Position numbers and translations under genes: made by a program
NCBI GenBank assembly: GCA_007132725.1
Contig: SLOD01000101.1
Coordinates: 1-42,496 of the forward strand
DNA: 42,496 bases
Direction of reading: 5' to 3'
Source: Candidatus Sumerlaeota bacterium
GTDB lineage: Bacteria; UBP6; UBA1177
In this document: positions 16,691 through 25,821 of the stretch, piece after piece
Layout of the letters: each line of letters begins with the position of its first letter
How positions within the stretch are numbered: position 1 is the first letter of the stretch
The notes under the pieces: generated by a model
Databases searched by the model: none
What the model saw: the letters and a program-made list of their open reading frames with translations, nothing else
What the model was told of the DNA's origin: nothing

Positions 16691-18943
16691 ATGCAACTTG
16701 AAAAAAGACTTAACAGCATCATAATTTCCGCTTTTTATGAAGCAAAACAGGAAAAGCATGAATATATCACACCTGAACATATTTTTTACAGTGCTCTTTT
16801 TAATACAGATACTGTTGAACTTCTTGAAGACCTCGGTGCCGATATTGAGTTTATGAAAAATGAGATTAAAAATTATTTAAGTGAAAACATCCCGAAAATT
16901 GAAAAAGAAGAGGTTATACAGTCAGAAGGTTTTCAAAAACTTCTTAACATGGCTGCGACAAAAGCTGCCAGTTCTAACAGAAGTGTTGTTGAACTTGCTG
17001 ATGTTTTAGTTGCAATATACGACACCCCCGAGTCTTTTGCTTCTTTTGTAATGAAAAATGAAGGAATCGAAAGGTATGATCTTCTTGCAGTGGTTTCCCA
17101 TGGGAACTATGAAAAAGATATCCCCCTTTCAGAACAGGAAGAAGATACAGGGTACGGAGATGAAGTTCCGGAGCAGAAAAGAAAAAGCCTTTCACCAGAG
17201 AAATATCTGAAAACTTTTACTGTAGATCTTACAGAGCTTGCAAAAAAAGGTGCACTTGATCCAGTCATCGGAAGAGAAGACATCCTTGAAAGGACCATTC
17301 AGGTGCTTTTAAGAAGAAACAAAAACAACCCGATACATATTGGAGAGCCCGGTGTCGGAAAAACTGTGATAACTTATGGTCTTGCACAAATGATCGTTTC
17401 AGGAAATGTTCCCCCTAAACTGCTTGACCATACCATCCTGAGCCTTGATATGGGGCTTCTGCTTGCAGGAACAAAATATCGTGGAGATTTTGAAGATCGC
17501 ATGAAAAAAATTCTTAAAGCTTTTGAGAAAATAGAAAAGCTTATTGTTTTTATAGATGAAATTCACTCTCTTGTTGGAGCAGGGAGTGCAGGTAATTCAA
17601 ATATAGATGCATCAACCATGCTCAGGCCTCTTTTAACGGAAGGAAAAATTAAATGCATAGGAGCCACAACTTACGAGGAATACAGAAAATATTTTGAAAA
17701 AGATTCGGCACTTTCAAGAAGATTTCAGAAAATAGATGTTCCGGAACCTGATATTGCTGAAACAATTGAGATCCTTAAAGGATTGTCCTTCAAGTATGAA
17801 GATTTCCACAAAGTAAAATATATTGAAGAATCTTTTCAAGCTGCTGCCGAACTTTCTTCAAGATATATAAATGACAGATTCCTCCCTGATAAAGCAATCG
17901 ACATTATTGATGAAGCCGGGGCGGCAAATGCGATGTCCAAAAAACCAAAAAGAACCATTACTCCCTCACACATTGAAAAAACCATTGCTATTGCAACAGG
18001 GAGAAAGGACAAGGCTGTAAAAGTAAATAGATTTAAAATGCTTAAGAATCTTGAAAAATCTATTTCAAAAAGACTTTTCGGTCAAAAGCAAGCTGTTGAA
18101 GCAGTTTCAAAAGCAGTCAAAAAAAGTTACGCCGGATTCAGACCGGTACAGAAACCTGTAGCTTCATTTCTGTTTGCCGGTCCGACAGGTGTAGGTAAAA
18201 CAGAACTTGCCAGAGTACTTGCTGATGAACTGGGACTTCCTCTCCACCGTTTTGATATGAGCGAATACCAGGAAAAACATTCAGTGGCAAAACTTATCGG
18301 ATCTCCTCCGGGATATGTAGGTTACGAAGACGGAGGATTATTGACAGAAGCTATAAAAAAACAGCCGGCGTCCGTTCTTCTTCTTGATGAAATAGAAAAA
18401 GCTCATTCAGACATTTATAATTCTCTGCTTCAAATAATGGACTATGCCGTTCTGACAGACAATACTGGAAGAAAAGCCGATTTTAAAAATGTAATTATTA
18501 TTATGACATCAAATGCCGGTGCCCGATTTCTTGGAAAATCAAAGGCCGGATTTGGAGAAAGAAGATACGATATTCCGGTTCTTAAAGAAGCTGTCGAAAA
18601 AACTTTTGCTCCTGAATTCAGGAACAGACTGGATACTGTGGTTTACTTTTCATCTCTTACACAGGAAGTTGTAGAAGATGTTGTAAGAAAAAACATTGCT
18701 GAGCTTGCCGAAAGACTCGAATCAAAAAAAATAACCCTTGATGTTTCTAAAGAAGCTGTTAGGTTTTTAGCAGCAAAAAGTTATTCAAAAGAGTTCGGAG
18801 CAAGAGAAACAGCAAGAACAGTTGAAGAAGCTCTGGAAGCCTTGCTCCTTGAAGAAATACTTTTCGGCTCTCTGAAAAAAGGAGGCGCCGCCGCTGTAGG
18901 ATTTTCTAAAGGAGCTTTGGTCCTTAAAAAACTAGAGCCATAA
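16691..18943 (+). CDS. clpA: ATP-dependent Clp protease ATP-binding subunit ClpA
   Basis: Two AAA modules (GEPGVGKT, GPTGVGKT), N-terminal Clp repeats, partner ClpS directly upstream. First Walker A lacks the usual preceding Val (NPIHIGEPGVGKT). Confidence 0.95.
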   Translation: MQLEKRLNSIIISAFYEAKQEKHEYITPEHIFYSALFNTDTVELLEDLGADIEFMKNEIKNYLSENIPKIEKEEVIQSEGFQKLLNMAATKAASSNRSVVELADVLVAIYDTPESFASFVMKNEGIERYDLLAVVSHGNYEKDIPLSEQEEDTGYGDEVPEQKRKSLSPEKYLKTFTVDLTELAKKGALDPVIGREDILERTIQVLLRRNKNNPIHIGEPGVGKTVITYGLAQMIVSGNVPPKLLDHTILSLDMGLLLAGTKYRGDFEDRMKKILKAFEKIEKLIVFIDEIHSLVGAGSAGNSNIDASTMLRPLLTEGKIKCIGATTYEEYRKYFEKDSALSRRFQKIDVPEPDIAETIEILKGLSFKYEDFHKVKYIEESFQAAAELSSRYINDRFLPDKAIDIIDEAGAANAMSKKPKRTITPSHIEKTIAIATGRKDKAVKVNRFKMLKNLEKSISKRLFGQKQAVEAVSKAVKKSYAGFRPVQKPVASFLFAGPTGVGKTELARVLADELGLPLHRFDMSEYQEKHSVAKLIGSPPGYVGYEDGGLLTEAIKKQPASVLLLDEIEKAHSDIYNSLLQIMDYAVLTDNTGRKADFKNVIIIMTSNAGARFLGKSKAGFGERRYDIPVLKEAVEKTFAPEFRNRLDTVVYFSSLTQEVVEDVVRKNIAELAERLESKKITLDVSKEAVRFLAAKSYSKEFGARETARTVEEALEALLLEEILFGSLKKGGAAAVGFSKGALVLKKLEP

Positions 18944-18944
18944 A

Positions 18945-19643
18945 ATGATCGCTGTTCTACCGAAACATAAATATCTTTTTCCGCCTGTTGAGTCGGCTGA
19001 TCCCGATGGATTACTTGCAATTGGCGGGGATTTGACTCCTGAAAGAATTTTAACGGCTTATCGTCACGGTATATTTCCGTGGTACTGTGAAAATTCTGAA
19101 ATAGACTGGCTTGGCAATAAAATACTCTGGTGGTCACCCGATCCCAGATTTGTCCTCTATCCCTCAAAGATCCACATATCTAAAAGTATGAAAAGAATTC
19201 TTCAACAGAAAAGATTCAACATAACAATAAACAAAGCTTTTCCTGCAGTAATAAGCCGTTGCCGTCATGAAGTAAGGGTAAGACAGGAAGGAACATGGAT
19301 AACGGAAAATATGGAAAAAGCCTACAATGAACTTCACAAACTTGGATATGCCATAAGTGTTGAAGCATGGACAGAAAATACTCTTGCAGGCGGTCTTTAC
19401 GGTATCCTCATGGGGAAAGCTTTCTTTGGAGAAAGTATGTTCGCTCTTTTCACCAATGCCTCCAAAGCGGCATTTATTACATTTGTAAAAGTGCTTGAAA
19501 AAGCAGGGTGTCCTCTTATAGACTGTCAAGTTGAAACAGAGCATCTGAAAACTCTCGGAGCTGAGCTTATTCCCAGAAAAAAATTTATAAAAACCATATC
19601 AAAAGCAGTTAAAATGCCCTCTATAGATTTCAATAAAATTTAA
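18945..19643 (+). CDS. aat: Leucyl/phenylalanyl-tRNA--protein transferase
   Basis: GLLAIGGDLTPERILTAYRHGIFPWYCENSEIDWLGNKILWWSPDPRFVLYP and GGLYGILMGKAFFGESMF motifs. Confidence 0.96.
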   Translation: MIAVLPKHKYLFPPVESADPDGLLAIGGDLTPERILTAYRHGIFPWYCENSEIDWLGNKILWWSPDPRFVLYPSKIHISKSMKRILQQKRFNITINKAFPAVISRCRHEVRVRQEGTWITENMEKAYNELHKLGYAISVEAWTENTLAGGLYGILMGKAFFGESMFALFTNASKAAFITFVKVLEKAGCPLIDCQVETEHLKTLGAELIPRKKFIKTISKAVKMPSIDFNKI

Positions 19644-19664
19644 AACACTAACTTTCCGGCAGAT

Positions 19665-19693
19665 TTGACAATACCATTTTAAAAGCTTAGTAT
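19665..19693 (+). promoter_or_regulatory. Putative promoter of LRR lipoprotein gene
   Basis: TTGACA (19665-19670), 17-nt spacer, TAGTAT (19688-19693). Confidence 0.55.
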
Positions 19694-19726
19694 TAATAGT
19701 CAGATTTATTTAACAGGGAGATGGCC

Positions 19727-20695
19727 ATGATCTTAAAAAGGTTTTTAATTGTAATTTGTTCGATTTTGATCGTTCTTTCTTTTGCCGGTTGTAAAAAATG
19801 GTGGCAAAGCTCTGAAGCTGTTACCGAAGCTGAATCAAAACAGGATGTTGATTGTTCAATTTTCACACCCCCATGGAAAGATGAGTACTGGGAAAGTTGG
19901 GGAAAAGCAAATCCGGATCAGTTTGAAGACTGGTATGTTGAAATAATCCCTATAATGTCAAAAGTTACAGAGGATGACATAAGAGCATGCAGCCATCTTG
20001 ATAATTTCTTTCTCGGGTTTTCTAACATCACAACCCTCGAACCTTTTAAAAACATGAAACATTTAAGGAAGCTGGACCTTAGATTTTCTCCTGAAATAAA
20101 AGATCTCTCTCCATTAAAGGACCTTGTAAACTTAGAGTTTTTGAGTATATGGCGCACCGGAGTAACAGATCTTGCTCCCATATCGAAACTGCCTGCATTG
20201 CAAAAACTGGATGCAAAAATGACCGGCATATCAGACATCTCTATGCTCAAAACACTTGAGTCTCTTGAGTACCTTGATCTGCTTCAAACAAAAGTTACAG
20301 ATATTTCTGTCTTAAAAGAGATTGATACCATAAAAGAAATTGTTCTTTGTGATACAAAGATAAATGACATATCCGCAATATACCCGAAAGCAGAACAAAT
20401 GACATATATAGATCTTTGCAAAACACCTTTTACCGACTTTGAAGCATTGAGAAAATTTAAGAACCTTGAAAGGCTGAAACTGTGGGGATTGCCTATAAAA
20501 GATGCATCTCTTTTTTCAGAAATGAAAAACTTGTGGGAGCTTGATCTGTGGAAAACGGAAATTTCCGATCTCAGCCCCCTGTTCAATTTAAAAAATTTGA
20601 AAAGGCTGGTTATCGTTGACCTTGATGTTGATGAACAACAACTTGATATTCTAAGAAAAAACAATCCCGGAATTGAAATTGTAGAACAGCACTGA
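19727..20695 (+). CDS. Leucine-rich-repeat (internalin-type) lipoprotein
   Basis: Lipobox SFAGC; repeated L..L..L..T.ISDIS.L units; start set by spacing from GGGAG (track start is 19721). Confidence 0.85.
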   Translation: MILKRFLIVICSILIVLSFAGCKKWWQSSEAVTEAESKQDVDCSIFTPPWKDEYWESWGKANPDQFEDWYVEIIPIMSKVTEDDIRACSHLDNFFLGFSNITTLEPFKNMKHLRKLDLRFSPEIKDLSPLKDLVNLEFLSIWRTGVTDLAPISKLPALQKLDAKMTGISDISMLKTLESLEYLDLLQTKVTDISVLKEIDTIKEIVLCDTKINDISAIYPKAEQMTYIDLCKTPFTDFEALRKFKNLERLKLWGLPIKDASLFSEMKNLWELDLWKTEISDLSPLFNLKNLKRLVIVDLDVDEQQLDILRKNNPGIEIVEQH

Positions 20696-20703
20696 GAAAT
20701 TTT

Positions 20704-20790
20704 TCAGCAAATAGATCTGCCTACACAGTACTGGCAAGTATCACTACTTTGTTCTGAAGTTTTTGTTCCTTTTGTAATTTGAGGTTTCAT
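20704..20790 (-). CDS. 28-aa Cys-containing small ORF (MKPQITKGTKTSEQSSDTCQYCVGRSIC)
   Basis: AGGAGGAGTG directly before ATG on the minus strand; putative promoter upstream; intergenic. Not in the ORF track. Confidence 0.6.
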   Translation of the reverse strand: MKPQITKGTKTSEQSSDTCQYCVGRSIC

Positions 20791-20825
20791 CACTCCTCCT
20801 GTAAAAAAACAATTGTAACATTAAC

Positions 20826-20853
20826 ATTTTACCAGCTATTAAAATAATTACAA
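20826..20853 (-). promoter_or_regulatory. Putative promoter of 28-aa small ORF
   Basis: Minus strand TTGTAA (20853-20848), 16-nt spacer, TAAAAT (20831-20826). Confidence 0.35.
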
Positions 20854-20863
20854 GCTTATTTGT

Positions 20864-20891
20864 TTGTTTTTACGATCAAACTTCTTATAAT
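20864..20891 (+). promoter_or_regulatory. Putative promoter of ThyX-like gene
   Basis: TTGTTT (20864-20869), 16-nt spacer, TATAAT (20886-20891), about 30 nt before the start codon. Confidence 0.5.
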
Positions 20892-20923
20892 CTTAACAGA
20901 TTTTTACCATTAAGGAGAAAGAG

Positions 20924-22405
20924 ATGAATGTCGTACTTGCAGGCTACAATATTGATGCCGATATTATTGAAGAACTCAAAAAAAAGGCCGGCTGGGAAAA
21001 AGATAATGTTACCCCTGAAACTTTAAGTGCGGCATATGCCCGTATCTCAAGAGACCCTTCTGACATAGGCGAAATCAGAAAAAAAGCACAAAAAGAGACA
21101 GACAAAGCCAGAAAATCGAACGAAACCATTATTTTCGGACTCGGTCATGCAAGCGTTGCCGAACATGCTGTGTTCAACTTTGACATTACCGGTATCTCAA
21201 GACTTGCTGTTGAAGAAATACAAAAATACAGACTTGCATCTTTTACCGAAAAATCTCAACGGTATATTACCCTTGATGGAGATTTCATAATTCCTTCAGA
21301 AATCAGGAACTCTCCTGTGGAAAATGACTTTAAAAACCTGATAGAATTCCAAAACATAGTATATTTAAAGCTTTATGATGGTTTAAAAAAATACTTTTTT
21401 GCAAAATTTTCTGAAAAAATCAAAACAAAAGGGGGGAAAACTGTTGTTGAAGGATGGGCAAAAGAGGATGCAAGATATGTGGTATCTCTTGCTACCCACT
21501 CTCAGTTTGGGATGACAGCAAACGCAAGGACACTCGAACATATGCTTCGCCGCTTCAGAGCTTCAAAGATATCTGAAATAAGAGAACTCGCTGAAAAAAT
21601 ATACATGGAAGTACACGCCCTTTCCCCTTCTGTGATCAAATATACCGAACCTTCCGTTTACGATACTCACAGAGAGGTTCTCGTAGGCAGTAAAATTAAA
21701 AATTACGGAGACAAAATTATTAAGCCCGAATGGGACCAAGTGGATACAAAACTTCGCCAACACACAAAAAACCCTGATACAGTACTTTGTGCATCAATAC
21801 TTTACACTCATAATGAAGGGGATTTTGAAAGCTGCATAAAATCTGCAAATAATCTCACAAAAAAAATGAAGAAAGATCTTATAAAATCATCCCTCAAGAA
21901 TCGTGAGTGCTGGGACAGAGTCGAAAGAGCTTTTGAAATGGTGGAATATGTTTATGAACTTGTTGTAAGTGCTTCAAATTACGCTCAGTTAAAAAGACAC
22001 AGAATGAGCACTCAAATCGTACAGGATTACGATATTTCTTTAAAATATACTGTCCCTCCCTCAATAATTGAAACTGGACAGACACCAATTTTTTCAGAAG
22101 TTATGAAAAGAACCGAGCATGTTTATGATACTCTGAAAAAAACCTATCCATCTTGTAAAAACTATGCTCTTACCAATGCCCACAGAAGAAAAGTTCTTTT
22201 GAAACTTAACGCCAGAGAACTTTATCATTTTATCAGTCTCAGAGATGACGAACATGCCCAGTGGGACATTCGGGAAACTGCAAGATCAATGAAAAAGCTT
22301 TCTGAAGAAGCAGCTCCTTTGACATCAATGATGCTTAGCGGAAAAAGTGATTTCAGCTCCTGCCGTGATAAAATTTTCGGTATGAACATCGATACTGCAA
22401 CATAG
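20924..22405 (+). CDS. thyX: FAD-dependent thymidylate synthase-like protein with two ThyX-like domains
   Basis: First half EIQKYRLASFTEKSQRYI (degenerate RHRxxSxxExSxRY); second half AQLKRHRMSTQIVQDYD; GHASVAEHAVFNFDI. Confidence 0.8.
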   Translation: MNVVLAGYNIDADIIEELKKKAGWEKDNVTPETLSAAYARISRDPSDIGEIRKKAQKETDKARKSNETIIFGLGHASVAEHAVFNFDITGISRLAVEEIQKYRLASFTEKSQRYITLDGDFIIPSEIRNSPVENDFKNLIEFQNIVYLKLYDGLKKYFFAKFSEKIKTKGGKTVVEGWAKEDARYVVSLATHSQFGMTANARTLEHMLRRFRASKISEIRELAEKIYMEVHALSPSVIKYTEPSVYDTHREVLVGSKIKNYGDKIIKPEWDQVDTKLRQHTKNPDTVLCASILYTHNEGDFESCIKSANNLTKKMKKDLIKSSLKNRECWDRVERAFEMVEYVYELVVSASNYAQLKRHRMSTQIVQDYDISLKYTVPPSIIETGQTPIFSEVMKRTEHVYDTLKKTYPSCKNYALTNAHRRKVLLKLNARELYHFISLRDDEHAQWDIRETARSMKKLSEEAAPLTSMMLSGKSDFSSCRDKIFGMNIDTAT

Positions 22406-22406
22406 A

Positions 22407-24005
22407 TCAACTATATTTCAAAGCAAGCTCTACAAGTCGTTCCCCTATTTTATCAACAGGGACAACTATCTTGTCGGTGCTTGAAAAAAAATTACCCCAT
22501 GTGTTGACATTTTTGAGACCTTTGCTGTGAAATTTTTTGAGATATTTTTCATCTTTTTCTTCAAAATATAAAATGTCCTGTTCCGTGAAAGGAAAAACTA
22601 TATCCATTCCCGCACTCTCTCCAAGATACTTTTTCAAAACAAGAATTTTAGAGTTAATGTCTTTATTTGAAACATGACTGCTTTTTGCTTCAAATATATG
22701 GATATAGCCGTTTTTAAATATGACAAGAGTATCAATTTCAATAAGAGAGTTCGCTTTGCCGTCAAGCTTAACATTTTGGTGAACAGATGATATGGTCTCT
22801 TTGAGCAACGGGTTGTCCATAATAGCTTTGTAAACTGCAAAACTGACTATTTTTTCAAAGACTATTGAGATCTGAGACCTTGTATCAAGCCGGCTTTCTT
22901 TTTGAAGATCTTTTACATATTTCTGTTTGAAGCGATCGAACTGTTCTTCCGGAAAATCAATATTGCGGACATCCGAAACCGAGTTTACCTTTTCAGCTAC
23001 CTTTTCAAACAGAATCTCAAGGAAAATAGAAATATCTTTCTTTAAAGCTGTTGTTTCAGACACTAAAGACAATTTTGAAGTTTTATAAAATATAGTACTG
23101 ATCATTGAGCTTTTATATTTTTTGTACTGTCTCCCAAGACCATTGCGGAAACTGTAAGAAAATGACGGGTTACTGAACTCTTTTTTTGACACCATTTCAT
23201 TAAAAAACTGTATCAGACTATCTCTTATATCCTCTCTTGTAGAAACTATCTCTTTTTTAAGGTGAGGCATAACACCGAATATTCTCTGGATGAATTTATC
23301 AACCTGTTCTTTGACATATGATTCAATTAAAAAATCCCGCAGTTCTTTTTTGAGATCTACAAGCAACTTTATATTTTCATAAGAAGAAAAAAAAGCCCTT
23401 AATATCATTGAAGAACAGAGATTGTCATAAAGCTCTTCATATTGACCTGAAGTATCTTTGAAATAATCTGTCCTGTCATCAAATACAGGAACCGTATCTG
23501 CTACAGTTGCACCATAAACAGACAATCTGTCATTAAGATGCCAGTCTATAGAAAACCTGCTTTTATATTGAGAAAAAGCCATCTTATTCATACAAACCCT
23601 GTTGATGATCCGGGTATCGGTGTCAAAATATATGAGGAAATAATCTATTTCCCTTTTTTCAGCAAGATTTTTCAGATAGTTCGCCAAAACTATTCTGTGT
23701 ATTCCTTTGCCTGAAGATGCGTCACAGTAAAGTTCTCTTACAGGAAACCTGTCCAGTATAGCATGAATATGTCTTTTCACTGTTTCAACAAGAACACTTA
23801 GTGAGATATCTTCAGAGATAAAAACATTTGTATAGGAAACACCTCCCCCTTCCTTTTTCTGAATTATCATTGGAATATTTTCATACCAACCGTTTTCTGC
23901 CCCCATAGGTGTAGTAATAAATAAAATATGGTCGGCTCCCGCTTCCTGAAGAACTGCCGTTTGAACAACTGTCTGCCTTGCCACAAAACTCACAAGAAGC
24001 TTCAT
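22407..24005 (-). CDS. CARF-domain protein with C-terminal PD-(D/E)xK nuclease (Card1/Can2-like)
   Basis: C-terminal LIEIDTLVIFKNGYIHIFEAKSS matches the NEID..(x)n..ExK nuclease core; N-terminal Rossmann/CARF-like MKLLVSFVARQTVVQTAVLQEAGADHILFITTP and CDASSGKGIHRIVLANYL. Confidence 0.72.
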   Translation of the reverse strand: MKLLVSFVARQTVVQTAVLQEAGADHILFITTPMGAENGWYENIPMIIQKKEGGGVSYTNVFISEDISLSVLVETVKRHIHAILDRFPVRELYCDASSGKGIHRIVLANYLKNLAEKREIDYFLIYFDTDTRIINRVCMNKMAFSQYKSRFSIDWHLNDRLSVYGATVADTVPVFDDRTDYFKDTSGQYEELYDNLCSSMILRAFFSSYENIKLLVDLKKELRDFLIESYVKEQVDKFIQRIFGVMPHLKKEIVSTREDIRDSLIQFFNEMVSKKEFSNPSFSYSFRNGLGRQYKKYKSSMISTIFYKTSKLSLVSETTALKKDISIFLEILFEKVAEKVNSVSDVRNIDFPEEQFDRFKQKYVKDLQKESRLDTRSQISIVFEKIVSFAVYKAIMDNPLLKETISSVHQNVKLDGKANSLIEIDTLVIFKNGYIHIFEAKSSHVSNKDINSKILVLKKYLGESAGMDIVFPFTEQDILYFEEKDEKYLKKFHSKGLKNVNTWGNFFSSTDKIVVPVDKIGERLVELALKYS

Positions 24006-24066
24006 CTCTTTCCTCCGTTAACTACTCTGAAATGATAATATCCTGTGAATAAAAGGCAAAATATCC

Positions 24067-24095
24067 TTGAAAATAGAGTAAATTTTTTATAGAAT
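24067..24095 (+). promoter_or_regulatory. Putative promoter of MCP gene
   Basis: TTGAAA (24067-24072), 17-nt spacer, TAGAAT (24090-24095). Confidence 0.45.
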
Positions 24096-24125
24096 CATTC
24101 AGTTGAACTATACGTGGAGAAGTTT

Positions 24126-25820
24126 ATGCCAAAGTTTACAGACTGGTATTTAAGATGGAAATTACTGGCTCTCAATATTTTGATAGTAATAGTGTTCTCT
24201 ATCATAACCATATACACTGCACGTTATCTTGTTGCAAGTGTTTCAGGAAACCTTGCAGAGTCAACTTTAAGAAATGTAGTCGAAACCACTTATGAAAACA
24301 TTGAAGCGGTAAGGAGAATTAACTCCAAAGATATTCAGGATCAGAGATCTGCTGTCAGAATTTTCCGAGAAATAGAAACTTCTTTAAGCAACATCTCCAT
24401 TTCAGGAGAAGGCAACATAACAGTTCTTGATTCCACTAACGGCAATTGGGTAGTACACCCCACCTTGAAAGGTCAACAGGCTGGAACAGAAGACTATTTG
24501 ACAGAAATACTTAATGAAGGTGACGGAACAGTACATTTCACATCTCCTGAAACAAACAAAAGAACTGTTGCTTTGTATAAAAGCTACAAACCTTTTAACT
24601 GGATAATCATTGCCAGCGTTCCAGTTGAAAGTGCTTCCGGATTTATTTACTCTTTTGGAATAAATGTTGTTATATTTTTTATTCTTGTCATGGCTTTTTA
24701 TGCGTTTCTCACCTACTTCATATCTGAAAAAATAATAATAGATCCTCTCAGGCAGATAAACGAAGCATTCAGAACAGGTGCGAAAGGAGACCTCAATGTA
24801 ACACTTAAGAAAAGGTTTAACGATGAAATAGGGGAAATGACCGAAAACTTCAATGAATTTATTAATACTCTGAAAAACATCATTTTTTCAATAAAGAATA
24901 CTTCAGAAAGCATCCTTAACAGTTCAAATGAAATATCAGGAGGGAACAACCAACTCTCAAGTGCAACTCAGGAAATGGCATCTTCTCTGGAAGAAACTGC
25001 CGCTTCAGTTGAAGAAATAAGTGCATCTATCCATGATACTGCTGAAAACAGCGTACTGCTGACAGAAGGAATCTCAAAAACATCCGACCGGGCTGAAAAA
25101 GGGAAGAAGTATCTTAATCAAATGGAAAAAGCTATTTTTCAGGTAAAAGAATCAAGTGCAAGGATCAGAGAGATCGTTGACATGGTCAATTCCATAGCGT
25201 TCCACACAAACCTCCTTGCTTTAAATGCCGCTGTTGAAGCCGCAAGAGCGGGAGAACAGGGAAAAGGCTTTGCCGTTGTTGCCAACGAAGTGAGAAGTCT
25301 TGCTCAAAGAAGTGCAGATGCCGCAAGTGAAATAAAACAGATAATTGATTCAAATGAAGAATACACTTCCAATGCTGAAAACATAACAAAAGCCACTTCT
25401 CAAATACTGATGGATGTCGTTTTCAACATTCAGAACAATGCTCAGGAAATGAGAGATATTGAAGCACGGTCAAAAGAACAGGCAAAAGGGATCAAGCAGA
25501 TCAACTCTGCCGTTGTTCAGATGGATGAAGTGACACAGAGAAATGCGGCACTGGTCGAGCAGCTTGCAAGCAGTGCAATGGATATGGCTGCAATATCAAA
25601 AAGTCTTAATGACGAAGTATTAAAATTTAAACTGAACGATTCCGGAACATATACAGCCAGCTTTAAACCTCCGGCGGCTCCGGAAACAGAGACCGTCACT
25701 TTTTCACAGGATAAAACTGAAGAAAAAAAACCGGACGATTTCAATGATTTTTCTGACAGCGACAGTGATTTTGAAAGCTCATCTTCTTTTATGGATGATG
25801 ACCAGTTTGAAGAATTTTAA
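24126..25820 (+). CDS. Methyl-accepting chemotaxis protein (extracytoplasmic sensor, HAMP, MCP signalling domain)
   Basis: Hairpin tip [52 protein letters not shown]; two TM segments; HAMP. ATG at 24126 has GGAG 6 nt upstream. Confidence 0.97.
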   Translation: MPKFTDWYLRWKLLALNILIVIVFSIITIYTARYLVASVSGNLAESTLRNVVETTYENIEAVRRINSKDIQDQRSAVRIFREIETSLSNISISGEGNITVLDSTNGNWVVHPTLKGQQAGTEDYLTEILNEGDGTVHFTSPETNKRTVALYKSYKPFNWIIIASVPVESASGFIYSFGINVVIFFILVMAFYAFLTYFISEKIIIDPLRQINEAFRTGAKGDLNVTLKKRFNDEIGEMTENFNEFINTLKNIIFSIKNTSESILNSSNEISGGNNQLSSATQEMASSLEETAASVEEISASIHDTAENSVLLTEGISKTSDRAEKGKKYLNQMEKAIFQVKESSARIREIVDMVNSIAFHTNLLALNAAVEAARAGEQGKGFAVVANEVRSLAQRSADAASEIKQIIDSNEEYTSNAENITKATSQILMDVVFNIQNNAQEMRDIEARSKEQAKGIKQINSAVVQMDEVTQRNAALVEQLASSAMDMAAISKSLNDEVLKFKLNDSGTYTASFKPPAAPETETVTFSQDKTEEKKPDDFNDFSDSDSDFESSSSFMDDDQFEEF

Positions 25821-25821
25821 G

